DNA of 64,000 nt. Source: Patella vulgata. Its lineage: Eukaryota > Mollusca > Gastropoda > Patellidae. Positions 12,901 to 27,000 of the stretch are shown here, piece by piece. The notes beneath the pieces were generated by a model. That model saw only the letters and a list, made by a program, of their open reading frames with translations, had not been told where the DNA came from and did not search any database. Each line of letters starts with the position of its first letter. The stretch's first letter is position 1. The DNA lies in NCBI RefSeq assembly GCF_932274485.2, contig NC_065886.2, positions 14,831,501-14,895,500 on the forward strand. The letters are read 5' to 3'. The translations under genes and the position numbers were made by a program.

Positions 12901-15312
12901 AAATGAATGTCCATAGAATAATTATATATAAGAAAAACAGATCACATCTAAAGTCCTCTCCAGGTTGATGTTTGGTTGTTTATTTAACTCTTGAATGATG
13001 ATTAATAGTTGATTAATGTTGTTTGTATTTGTAGACTGTCTGGCCGTCTAATGATAATTTATAGTTGATTAATGTTGTTTATATTTGTAGACTATCTGGC
13101 CGTCTAATGATGATTTATAGTTGATTAATGTTTTTTGTATTTGTAGACTGTCTGGCCATCTAATGATGATTTATAGTTGATTAATGTTGTTTGTATTTGT
13201 AGACTGTCTGGCTGTCTAATGATGATTTATAGTTGATTAATGTTGTTTGTATTTGTAGACTGTCTGGCCGTCTAATGATGATTTATAGTTGATTAATGTT
13301 GTTTATAGTTGTAGACTGTCTGGCCGTCTAATGACAATTTATAGCTGAATAATGTTGTTTGTATTTGTAGACTGTCTGGCTGTCTAATGATGATTTATAG
13401 TTGATTAATGTTGTTTATATTTGTAGACTGTCTGGCTGTCTAATGATGAATTATGGTTGATTAATGTTGTTTATATTTGTAGACTGTCTGGCCGTCTAAT
13501 GATGATTTATAATTGATTAATGTTGTTTATATTTGTAGACTGTCTGGCCGTCTAATGATGATTTATAGTTGATTAATGTTGTTTATATTTGTAGACTGTC
13601 TGGCTGTCTAATGATAATTTTAGCTGAATAATGTTGTTTATAGTTGTAGACTGTCTGGCCGTCTAATGATAATTTATAGTTGATTAATGTTGTTTATAGT
13701 TGTAGACTGTCTGGCCGTCTAATGATAATTTATAGCTGAATAATGTTGTTTGTATTTGTAGACTGTCTGGCCATCTAATGATGAATTAAAGAAGAAAGGT
13801 AAAGAACAATCAAAGATGGTTTATAGATTCAGTTATTTACCTGCTGGTCTTTTTAACAGATGTCAGGTAGATTTAATATTTTTCCTTTCATTACCCTTAA
13901 TACGTGGAGCATCTGCAAAGCCAAATTCAAAAGGGAACCAATCAACTAATATAACAGATAAAATCACAAAGAATGAATGAAATATAGATAGACAATTAGT
14001 TAGAGGCTGAAAATACAAAATAGATAAAATAACAAAGAATGAATGAAATATAGATAGACAATTAGTTAGAGGCTGAAAATACAAAATAGATAAAATAACA
14101 AAGAATGAATGAAATATAGACAACCAATTAGTAACTGTTACAGGCTGAAAATACAAAATAGATAAAATAACAAAGAATGAATGACATATAGACAACCAAT
14201 TAGTTACTGTTACAGGCTGAAAATACAAAGAGATAACACATGGATAATGCTGCAATGTAAACATTTGATTAAAACAGAATCTATTTCTTTAAAAAAAAAA
14301 TAATCATCACAAAAAATAAGCATACACGACCCTAAATGAAAAGGACTGTAAACAAATTATTTTTTAATACTGGCCAAAACAGTACTGTCTGAAAATATAC
14401 TATTTTTACGTGAAAGTGCTGTTTTGTTCCCCCAAATGATTGGTACGGGCTGATATATTTGGGGAGGTTGCCACCCTTTGATCCCAATAGTCAGATATGA
14501 TAACAGCTGGCACATACTTTATCACTTGATATCCTCAAGTTTACCTTTGTTGCTACTGCTAGTGTTTGCTACTGCTAGTGTTGCTAGTCTTGCTACTGAC
14601 AGTTTTGCTACTGATAGTGTTTAGTGTTGCTACTGCTAGTGTTTGCTACTGCTAGTGTTGCTACTACCACTGTTTGCTAGTGTTGCTACTGCCAGTGTTG
14701 CTACTGCCTTGGGTTTGAGAGAATACAATTTGTGTTTCAATATTTTCTCATTTTTTTAAAATTTGTTTATTATTTGTTTGTAGGTTAGACTTTTCCAGTT
14801 TTCAAATGGGAAATCAATATGGAAGAGAGGTTCTATGTTAAATAAAAATAATCATCTTGCTCTCATCAGACAAATTAGGTAACAACCAACTTTTCCCTAT
14901 AAACTCCTCAAACCGGGTCCATTCTAGGTATAGAATATTAATCATCACATTACACAGGAGACCAAAAGTTAATTGTCATCATGGGTCTCGAACATCAGGT
15001 CATCAGAACCTACTTATACAGGTCACAATTCTATGGAATATAATTACTGCTTATTACTGAGCGATGTTTCGGCTAAGCTTCTCTAGTCATTATTTGCAAG
15101 CCTAGTTGAGTGGTTGCTTGTACATGACATGGAGTAGCTTAGATGTCCAACCTTGTGAGTTTTCATCAGGTCCTCCAGTTTCTTCCCACCACTAAATACT
15201 AAATGAATTATGGAAATAAAATATAGTAATCCCAAAATGATCTAGTTTGTGTTCAGGGACGCTAAACCCCATGGATTTCTCTGGTTTCCACCCACTGCAC
15301 AAGACCCCTAAG

Positions 15313-15357
<45 letters not shown>

Positions 15358-18300
15358 GTTATGTTTTTATTACAGTGAAAGTAAATTAGGTTATGTTTTT
15401 ATTACAGTGAAAGTGAATTATGTTATGTTGTTTTTATTACAGTGAAAGTGAATTAGAAATACAAGTATGTGGACAGAAACCAGCTAATATAATATTCCTT
15501 GTACATGAGATAATAGAAGGTTTAATAGAAGAATCTTTTCATGGTGTTGTTTATGATTTTCTTGTACCCTGTCCAGATTGTGTTGTAAAAGAGGCAAGTT
15601 GAATACTTTATTTTTAAACCAATGTAATTTACTTAAAAGTCATTTTCACAGATAATAGGAAATTTTCCTGGATTTAATCCATGCTAAAATGTCTTCAAAT
15701 TGACTTCTTACATTTCATGAAGAAACCAAAACATCATTAGTTAACTTGGATTCTGTCAGATTAAAAAGAGCTCCTCTAAAGATTTCGGTAAAGTCGTTTG
15801 GATTGGACAAAAACATTTTGATTACCTCAGATTAGCAAGTTATTGATTTTTTACAAGAATGACAATTTTTAGCAAGTGTTATATTATGTATAAAGACTAT
15901 AAATTTAACTATTTTTATTTAGTTTAAGCTTAAAGTGTTTGAATTCTAATTTTATGACAGCTGAATTCTCCCTCCGGTCAAATAGACTGTACAACATTTC
16001 AATACATTGAATTTGTCGAGTCAACACCACCTTAAAATGCTTGTTTCTTTTATTTTCAGGGAACTTTAGATCCATGTCTGTTTGATTCTGATTTAGTAAC
16101 AAAAGCCAAGGATCATAAAGCACCATTTCTACAATGTCGTAAATATTTCCACACCATATCCATGTCACATTTAGAAGGTAAACATTGATTTTAATTGAAA
16201 GTTATATTTGATATTGTTAGGGGGTTGGGTGGTCTAACATGTTTGCTATAGACCATAAGGTCTTTTAATGAGTCATGTGGCATGGTTTTTATTCCTATCA
16301 TGAATGAACATGGGCTGCCCCAGATATATTTTAGTACTCATAGAAAAAATGGCGTCTTTTATTTAAATGAATGTTGTCTTTGACCGTTTAGTACTTGAAA
16401 CTCCAGTAACTAGGTCTCCTTAGACCTCACTAGACCATCTGAGTCACTTGAAGCTCCAGTGTCCTTATACTAGACCGTCCGAGTCACATGAACAGTGAAC
16501 AATACGAAGAGCTGCTGACCATACCAGGGGCAATACAAGATGGTCTAAGGAACACTAGTATGAGCTATATGACTTATCTCTAATTGTTTTCAAGGAACTC
16601 GGATAATCAATATCTACATACTGCTAAAGGGTTAAAACTGTTTTAATATTTTTAGAAACATTACCATCAAATAGTACGACCGACTTTGATGCCAATCTAC
16701 AGAGAAGTATTATCATGATGCAGGAATTAAATACAGAAATGTCAAAAGATGTGACCATTTTATACAGTGCGTCAGATATGCCAACAGACAAGGAAACTGG
16801 AGATAAAATTAATCCAAAGTGGTTAAAAGATGACCTGGAAAAAGCTGGACATTCTTGGTAAATGAAATGTCATGTCCTTAGATTTTACATGTACATGAAC
16901 ATTATCCCGTTTTACATTTATATAAGGAAGCTAAATCTCCCTAATCATCACAAAATTAAAAAAAGAATATTTTGTTGAATAATTATTTAATGAAATAATT
17001 ATATTAAGCTGTTTTCTAGAATCATTTTTAAAGATGGGTTCCCAGAAAAGTATTTATCGTGTGGTTATTTCCAATAAAAGTATGGCAATTTTGGTATATA
17101 TGGAAAGTAGAGATATCCAATCTTACTAGAAAAATACTGGTTTCCCCGAAAAACACTCATGGAGTGTATACAGGACAAAAATGTAAGGGTTCCCCTAATC
17201 AACAGCCCGACGATTAAGAACTTCTGCACGCGTGATGTCAAAGGTCACAAGCGAACATTGAGCGCTTGATGTACAAGTTGATAAACTTTATGAAGAGTTA
17301 GTAGTACAATACTTTCTAAGATAAAAATGACAGAAAAAGACGCGGGTAGTGGATAATCCGAGATTTTAATTATACTTCGATATTTGTAGTAAATAGTAAG
17401 CGATTAAAGACAACAACGTCTTATGTATGCAATGAACATGACCTGGTTTGATCGAATTTTAATAGCAGGGCATTCCTTCGCAAGTACAATGTTTGAGAAG
17501 GATTTGAAGCATAATTATGACAAATTAATTAGTTTGAATATGTTTTTGGTCCATATATAACATTAAATCACCCAGTTTGTACGCGGGAACCCATCTTTAA
17601 CACTATTCAATGCAATGATTATTTTTTACTTATTATCAAACAATCATCTATGTGTATTTTATTTGGTTTAACAGTTCTATGAGGACTGTTGGTATCAATG
17701 AAATACTTATATTTGACTATCTGATATGAGAACTGTGTTGGCATCAATGAAATAATTATATTTGACTCTGATATAAGGACTGTTGGCATCAATGTAATAA
17801 TTATATTTGACTATCTGATATGAGAACTATTGGTATCAATGAAATAATTATATTTGACTCTGTGTATTTTAGTTGGTTTAATGGTGATATGAAGACTGTT
17901 GGTATTAATGAAATGACTCTTGCTCTAAAGAATTGTAAGGTAAGTAGTTTATATGTTGTAGTTAATATCAGCTTCTATATTTATTTATGGTACTTGAATA
18001 ACATTTGAGTGTGATATTATACATTTCAAATATCAAAAGACACATTTTATATATAAAACATTAAGTTGCAATATTCAAATGTTTTAACAGGTTGTTTTTA
18101 GTTCTGATAATTTTATATTTTACATTTTCTTTAGCTCTGATATTTGATATTTCTTGACAGGTTTTAATGGATGTTTTCACAGGTCGTTTTAACTCTGATG
18201 TCATGTTTTTATGGGTGGTTTGAACTCTCATATGTAATAATGTTTTTAAAGGTTGTTTTATCTCTGATATGTAATGATTATTTACAGGTGGTTTGAACTC

Positions 18301-21220
18301 TCATATTTAATAATGTTTTTAAAGGTTGTGTTAGCTCTTATTATTTTATATTTTTACAGGTTGATTTAGCTCTGATAATTTATATATGTTTTACAGGTTG
18401 TTTTAGCTCTGATATCTGATAATTTTGAACGAGATGAAAAATGTCGTGATCTGTTGCTATATACAATAGATGGTTTAACTAAACAATATGTTATAGCACC
18501 TATTGGTAATAGTCTAGCCTGGTTTAAAACAGATCTAGGTATGAGGATTGGACAACAAGAGGTACGTCTACATTTTATATTGTAAAGCAAAAATTAAAGG
18601 ATCTCTACAGATATCTATAGTTGAAATAGTAGAATAACACAAATTATTCAGAGGATCTTTGCAGATCTTTGCAGTTGAAATAGTGGAAGACCACAAATTA
18701 ATGAATTATGCTCTACTATAAAACTTTCTGACTTTACCACTGTTTCATGCCCCCTCAAGTTTGACGAGTAGTGCAAGTTTATTTATATTTTATGGTAAAG
18801 TATATGAAATGTGAAGTAGATTATTTTTAGGTATCTTTTCTGCGTACACATTACCCATGGTTATTTGTTATCTATTTATTTCAGCAAATGATTATGATTA
18901 AAAGTAAACAACGTTATGCAGAGAAAATACCAGAACTGAAAGAAGCCATAGCAGATAAACTAGCTGGTATAGTTAAAACGGTAAAATTATTTTGTTAATG
19001 ATACAGGGGCTTGAATGTCCTACTTTTTTGCAACAACTGGACTAACAAAGATGGGTATTGGTCATGCAATAAGATATGAGGGATTTAACTGTACAATTCA
19101 TCAAACTCATACTGTCAAGGATTCTCTTAAAGATTTAAAGTGACTTTAGCTAATACTCTGACATATCCTAAATATTTATAATTTATCCATTCTATTATAT
19201 TTTCAGGAATTGAAGGATCACCCAGAATGTTTTTTAAGTTATTGTTGGGCCAACTCCCATGATGCTGTTGAAAAAGGATCTAAGAAAATTAAAGGAGCAT
19301 TGGGTGATTATGATCCGAGAGCTATTAAAAAATATTTAGCTGAAAAAGGAATCAACGTCTGGTTAGATTATGAACAGACAACAGTGGTAAGTTTATCTGG
19401 CAACAATACAAGATGAATTCAATACTATTAACTATCGGCACCCAGGCAATCAGTACAAGATGAATTCAGTACCGTTCACTATCTGAACCCTGGACAAGAT
19501 GAATTCAATACTGTTAACTACTAGAACCCGGGCAATCAGTACAAGATGAAATAAAATGAAATGGGGTTTAACGGACTACTATTTTGCTCCGAACTGTGCT
19601 AAGGAAGACGGTCATACGCCATACAGTGTGCTATGAGGGAAATTTTGCCCGGACAGCGGCACTACGGCCTACTCTTATATCGAATTCCAACTGCCAAGGG
19701 ATCTTTTACATGCATGCCAATGTGTACACGGGACCTCGGTTTTTTGTCCCATCCGAACAACTAGACAGACTTCCTTGTCAGCCCCTCCTTCCTGCATCAC
19801 TGACAAGGGAGAACCACGCTGGAAAATCTGGATGAACTTTCTCGGCCAATGCAGGGATCGAACACCCGACCTCCAGGCTAGCGAGCCAGCGTCTTACCCA
19901 CTTAGCCACAAGATGAATTCAATACTGTTGACTAACTGAATCCACCATTGGACAACATCTTTTAAAGATTAGCCCAGTTGGTCCATGGCATTTCACACAT
20001 TGTCATAGAAAAAAATAATGACCAAATGATAATAATAATAATAGCTTTATCCAGGTTGAGACATAGGTCTAAGGCCTCTTTATAAATCTGAGTCTAGGTG
20101 GTTTTGGAAAAATTGGGGTTTTGTGATGGTCTAACAGTATAGGCACAATGCAACAATCCCCAAACAATTCTGCAAACTCAAAGGCAAGAGCCAGAAGTGA
20201 AGAACATGATGCAGTAAAATTTTAAAGGAAAAGTCAGACTTTATCTAAATTTAAGCTTGTGAATACTGGGTGTTATCGGGCAACCTATTTTTGTTGGTAT
20301 CTTGAACCATAAGCAGGTGTTTGATTTAGTAATATTATTTATATTTGTAGAATCGAGGTTTATATGATAATATATCTAAAGGTTTAAGACATGCTAAAGT
20401 TGTGGTAGCTTGTGTATCAGATCAGGTAGGTTCTATTCTCTTATATACCCTGGGAACTCCCTATATTACATGGGTAAGCATGGCTCCTGCCATAGTCTAA
20501 TATATCAGGGACTTGTTGTAAGGAAAGGGCAAACATGTCTAATATATCAGTGGACTTGTTAATTATTAACAATTATTACCATAGTTTTATATATGTTATT
20601 CTATTACAGTATGTCAATTCCAAGAATTGTATGATGGAGTTAAGATTTGCTGTTTTAACATTAAATCTACCGATAGTGCTAGCTATAGTAGGTACGGGTC
20701 GAGAGTGGAAAGTCTCTGAGGTAGGCATATTAACTTTCTTAAAAAACATATTTAATCCCTCAGTCCAAGCTCATGTATCCTAATTTTGAAATAAATTCTA
20801 GATAAATAAACAAAAGTAGAAAATACTATCTATTTTTGATAATTGTAAATTGGTAATAGATGTTCTAGAATGAGTAAGTATACCCATCACTAATTTGAGC
20901 AGTAGTAGATATGTTTTCACTTGGAGTCAGAAAATAGACCTCTTTTAGCTCTTGTCAACTAATAACCCCATTAGATATACATTTATATTCAGGATCCGTC
21001 ATTCACTCAATAAATACACTGGCTTCTCACCTAGAATATACTGGGTCTGAATACTGGTATTTCCTGCCCGGGTCTCTGTTAGCTTATGGTCTATATGTGA
21101 TCCAGGTCTATCATTGACTCAGATGGCACGGTTTCGATTCACTGCTTGAACATGACAAGGAGTCTTGATGCCAGTCCAAACTTCAGCAAGTGAAGGCCCT
21201 TATTTGTGTCAAGTGGACTT

Positions 21221-21263
<43 letters not shown>

Positions 21264-23953
21264 AATCCCATTCCATACAATCAGTGAAGTGATTGTTAGT
21301 TAATTTTGTCACTGTATTGTATTTACAGGTTGGAATTTTACAACAACGTTCTAATTCTGCTAAAGTTTATCTACAAAAACAAAACGAGTCAGCTTTAGAT
21401 ACTTTATGTTCGTTTGTAAAGGAAAGATTACCAACAGCTGCCGAGAAACTACAAAGTGAGGCTATGAAAGTGAAGAAGGATATCACAGAAATACATCAAC
21501 AGGTTGCCAAGCAACAGAAAAACAACGTCTCTTATCAGGTACAGAACAGCTTTATTTAACAGTGGTTTTTAAGTTTTCAGCGATGGGGGTGAGAAGCCCA
21601 GGTTATGTGCCTTAGATTATAAGTTCTGTCATTGATCCAAGAAGCATGGTTTTGATTCCAAGCTTGTATATGACAAAAAGTAAAGTCATCAATATCATTT
21701 ACACGTTTTCGACGTAAGTAACTTGGCAGAAATCGTTTGACAATACTAAATATCGATAGGGTTCCTCGATAGAATTAACTGAACAGTTCCAGTGATGTTA
21801 CAAAAACATCTCAAAAACTCTGACCTGTAGAGCATTTACTACATTTTGGTGACGGAGGCCGAATATCCACTCTCAATTTCATTAACCGAACTATCCCACT
21901 GAGTTTGAAAAAAGGATCACCAAAACTGTATAGTATTATTTACAAGAATTGCAGATGGGCCATGTTCAGACGGGCCATGTTCAGACAGGCGTGGCAACAA
22001 TATATATACTTACTTACTATCCCTGGGTGTATCAAAACCTATGCTTTATTTAGAATTAATTAAACTTACTGACATTGCCTTGCAATGGTAGCTTCAAAAT
22101 CAAATAACATGATGTCAAGTATGTAACTTGAACAATTCATATAACAACTTATGTTGTGATTTTTAAAGAAGAAACCTATTTTTAATTGTCTACATGTTGT
22201 AAAACAGATCAGTATTAGTAATAACATATGTTAATTTATTTGTGTTATGATGAACAGGAAGAGAGAGAATTAGTACAGAGAAAGTTTATGCGTCACATCA
22301 TCTCGTTTATAAGTAGAATGGACCAGACACCCATGCCTCGACTTATTGTTTTAGACATTGAAAAAACAACAGCAAGTACAGGTGAGTTGTATTGATAGTT
22401 CAATCATCTTAACTATTTTGTAGATCTTTGAAATATGAAAAGCTTCTACCGCACATAAAAGGCACAGCTTGAATTTGTCGGAGGTGTTCATGGAAAAAAA
22501 AAGAAATGTCTTGATCGCATCCTTGCTATCCCGGCAAAATTTCCCTCATAGTACACTGTATGGCATATGCCCGTCTTTATTAGCACAGTATTAGCAGAAC
22601 AGTATAGATGTTAAACCTCAATTCATTTCATAACTTCCAAATTTATCAATTCTAAACAAACCATCCTTCATGAGACTCAAGTGGGTAATTATTTGTGAAG
22701 ACCCTACGGTACTAAAAATGAAGTAATTAGGTTAAGGCCGAGGTTATATTGATAGTTCTACCGTCTGTGAAGGCCCAAGTTATATAGATAGTTCTACTAT
22801 CTGTGAAGGCCCAAGTTATATTGATAGTTCTACTATCTGTGACTATGAGGATTAATTCGTGCACATTAGATCACAAGGTCTGTCATTGAGTCTATTGGCG
22901 TGGTTTCGATTCCAAGCTTGTACCAAAGGTGGAGTAGGGTCTCCAGTCCAACCTCATGGGTGTTCTCCAGGTCTTCTGGTTTTCTCCCCACAGCTAAAGT
23001 AAATTATTGAAATAAAATTGAACCATGTTAGTCTCAAATAGTCTAGTTTGTGTCAAGTAGACATTAAACACTCACACCCTCTCTGTCTCTCCCCCTCCCC
23101 TCCCCCTCTCAATCTCCCTCCCCCCTCTCTCTCTCCTCCCCCCTCTCTCTCTCTCTCTCTGAGAAATATGAGTTACAAGGGTGAAAATTGAACATCTTAT
23201 TCCTCTGGATTCAGCAAATTTTACTCATAATTCATAAAAAGATACAAGTTTTGATTGGATGGACATGATAATTTTTAAAAAAGTAAAAGTGTTGATTTGA
23301 GGGACATGATAATTCATAAAAAAAATAAAAGTTTTGATTGGATGGACATGATAATTCAATAAAAAAATAAATGTTTTGATTGGATGGACATGATAATTCA
23401 TAAAAAGATAAAAGTTTTGATTGGATGGACATGATAATTCATGGGGTAAATATGTCTTGTTGAAAGAAAAAGCGGATTGTTTATTTTTTTTTTTCAGGCA
23501 GAGGAAGAAAACAGAAACGGCCCATAAGTGCAAGAAAGACAACTAGAGAAAAAACACAGGTAATTAAATAATAAATTACTAAGATATTGTAGATTTCAAG
23601 GATATGGACCACCTGTATTTTTTATTATAACAAAGATAATGATGCAGAGGAGATATTTGGGTATCGACCCTATGTTCACTAAACATACTTAAAGATACTT
23701 TCCCGTGTAAAAACTGTGTGATTTGATGATATATTTGGACTAAAAACATATTCAAATTATATAATCTATCAAAAGTTTGCTTCAGATCCCTCTCAAAACT
23801 TTGTATTCCAGGGAAGATGTCTCAAGCTAAAAATAAACTATTGTCATAAGCCATGATTGTCACCCAACTTCATTGAGGGAGGGACCATTTTTAGAAATGT
23901 ATTTTTATACGTCCACATTCATAATGTGAACGTATTATGCCGTCGCCCCTGTC

Positions 23954-24015
<62 letters not shown>

Positions 24016-27000
24016 TGTGGTTCGCCTACAGGGCGCAATTCTTCATGGATTTTCTTCAAACTTGGTATACTTATTCCTTATACCCCAAGGAAGATCCCTA
24101 TTGTTTTTGGTGCATGCCCGACCCCCCGGGGCAGAGCCACGCCCATTTCTAGTATTTGTTTGTTTGTCGTCTACAGGCCACATTTCTTAACTAATAATCT
24201 TGAAACTTTGCATACACATTCTTTGTACCCTAAGGAACATCCCTATCGTTTGGGGTGCATGCCCAACCCCCAGGGGCAGAGCCACGCCCATTTTCTTTTC
24301 GTGTGTCTTTGTGTCGCCTACAGGGCGCAATTCTTACTGGATTTTCTTCAAACTTGGTATACTTATTCCTTATACCCCAAGGAAGATCCCTATTGTTTTT
24401 GGTGCATGCCCGACCCCCAGGGGCAGAGCCACGCCCATTTCTAGTATTTGTTTGTTTGTCGTCTACAGGCCACATTTCTTAACTTATAATCTTGCATACA
24501 CATTCTTTGTACCCTAAGGAACATCCCTATCGTTTGGGGTACATGCCCAACCCCCAGGGGCAGAGCCACGCCCATTTTCTTTTTGTGTGTGTGTCGCCTA
24601 CAGGCCACAATTCTTAAGTTATCATCTTGAATCTTTACATACTTATTCCTTATACCCTAAGGATGATCCCTATTGTTTTTGGTGCATGCCCGATCCCCAG
24701 GGGCAGAGCCACGCCCATTTCTTGTATTTGTTTGTTTGTCGTCTACAGGCCGCATTTCTTAACGCATCATATTGAAACTTTGCATACTTATTCTTTGTAC
24801 CCTAAGGAACACCCCTATCGTTTGGGGTGCATGCCCAACCCCCAGGGGCAGAGCCAAGCCCATTTTCTTTTTGTGTGTCTGTCGCCTACAGGCCACAATT
24901 CTTAATCGATCGTCTTGAAAAAATTTCATATGAATTCCTTATACCCTAAGGATGATCCTATTGTTTTTGGTGCATGCCCGACCCCCAGTGGCAGAGCCAC
25001 GCCCATTTCTTGTATTCATTGTTTGTTATCTACAGACCACATTTCATAACGTATCACCTTGAAACTTTGCATGCATACTCCTTCTATCCTAAGGAACATC
25101 CCTATTGTTTGTGGTGAATGCCCAGGGACAGAGCCACACCCATTTTCTTTTTGTGTCTGTATGTCACTTACAGCCTGCAATGCTTAATCGATCATCTTGA
25201 AAACTTTTTTATACTTATACGTTATACCCTAAGGCTGACCTCTATTTTTTTGGTGATTGCCCAACCCCCAGGGGCAGAGCCACACCCATTTTTTCTTTGT
25301 GTCTCTGTGAGTTGCCTACAGGCCACGATTCTTAATGGATTTCTTTGAACTTGGGATATGTTTTCCTTATAGCCTAAGGACGACAACTGCATGTCACGAC
25401 CCCCAGGGGCAGAGCCATGCCCAATTTTTATGTTTATCGTTTACAGGCCCAAATTCTGGATGGATCAACTTGGTATTTGGCATATGTATTCCTTATAGCC
25501 TAAGGGCATCAACTATTGATTTTGGTGAATGCCCCAATGCCCAGGGGCAGAGCAACGCCCAATTTTCCCTTTAACGCCCAAAGGCCACAATTCTGAATGG
25601 ATTATCTTGGAACTTGGAGTACTTATTCCTTATACCCTAAGGACGGCAACTATTTATATTGTTTCCATATCCAACCCCCATGGGCAGAGCCATGCCCAAT
25701 TTTTGTATTTATCGTCTACAGGCTGCAATTCTGAATGGATCATCTTGGAACTTTGCATATTTATTCCTTATACCATAAAGACAGCAACTATTTATTTTGA
25801 TACTTGCCCCGACCTCTTGGGGCAGTGTCACACCCACTTTATTGTTAGTATTTTGTCTGTAAATTTGGGGTGGCTGGGTGGTTAAGACGCTGGCTCGCTA
25901 GCCTGGAGGTCGGGTGTTCGATCCCTGCATTGGCCGAGAAAGTTCATCTGGATTTTCCGACGTGGTTTCCCCTTGTCAGTGGTGCAGAACGGAGGGCCTG
26001 ACAAGGACAGCTGTCCAGTCCTTCGGATGAGACGAAAAACCGAGGTCCCGTGTATACATTAGAATGCATGTAAAAGATCCCTTGGCAGTTGGAATTCGAT
26101 ATAAGAGTAGGCGATAGTGCCGCTGCCCGGGCAAAATTTCCCTCATAGCACACTGTATGGCGTATGCCCGTCTTCATTAGCCCAGTATAGGAGCAGAACA
26201 GTAGGACGTTAAACCCCATTTCATTTCATTTCTGTAAATTTGGCAAAACAAACCAGACGCCTAGCCTTCTTTGCCTCTGATCATATTACAGCCATTTCAT
26301 ATTTCATTCTCTTCATTTTAAAAAGTACCATATCAATCAAAGCTGGAATGTGGACGTATATTGCAGCGTTAGCGATGCTCTTGTTCATTACTTACTGTCC
26401 ATTTACCATACTTATTGAGGCCCAAGTAAATTCTTAATTCTTTTCTGTCCATTTCTTTTTCCACCGTTTAATTGCAGAGTCTTTTGTACATTGACACCCT
26501 CTCAATGTTCCCAAAACTGCCTAACCATTTGATCAAGAAATAACAAATTAAAGAAAGACACCAAAATACTAATTTAACGGCTAGCGCTTTCTGTTTGTAC
26601 TCAACATCTTCAGGCTATTTTTGTTTATGAAGGATTACGTAGAACAATAGACGCAACGTCATGACGTTACTATAAATATATCAAATACAACATTATTTAC
26701 ACATTTCTACATTTAGTAAATAATCAATAAAAAGAGAATTATTTCATCTCTTGCTATAATATATATTATAGATAAATACAGATGTAGATAAAGAGATTGA
26801 TATAGATGATATCTGGGATGAAGATGGTTTGTGTATTAAGATGATGTGTGAATATGAGGAGGTCAGTCATTATATTTCAATTATTTAGCATCCTTCAAAA
26901 TTTGTACAAAGTGTGAGACAGTTAAAGGAGCTAAATCGCTAACATTTGGGACCTAGAAATTGACAAAAGTGGGTCGCAACGCATATAATACTGTAATATG

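Noticed and set aside
12985-13800. CRISPR-like array
   Set aside because: Units are contiguous with no unique spacers, sit in a eukaryotic intron and match the adjoining exon.
23857-25885. Long open frames (up to 195 codons) through the 23.9 kb and 56.9 kb elements
   Set aside because: They read the tandem repeat units and the GT microsatellite (Cys-Val runs); several frames on both strands are open at once, which fits repeat structure, not a gene.
25869-25945. tRNA gene
   Set aside because: A and B boxes are present but the sequence is the head of a repeated SINE with a target duplication and ATTTC tail, not a stand-alone tRNA.
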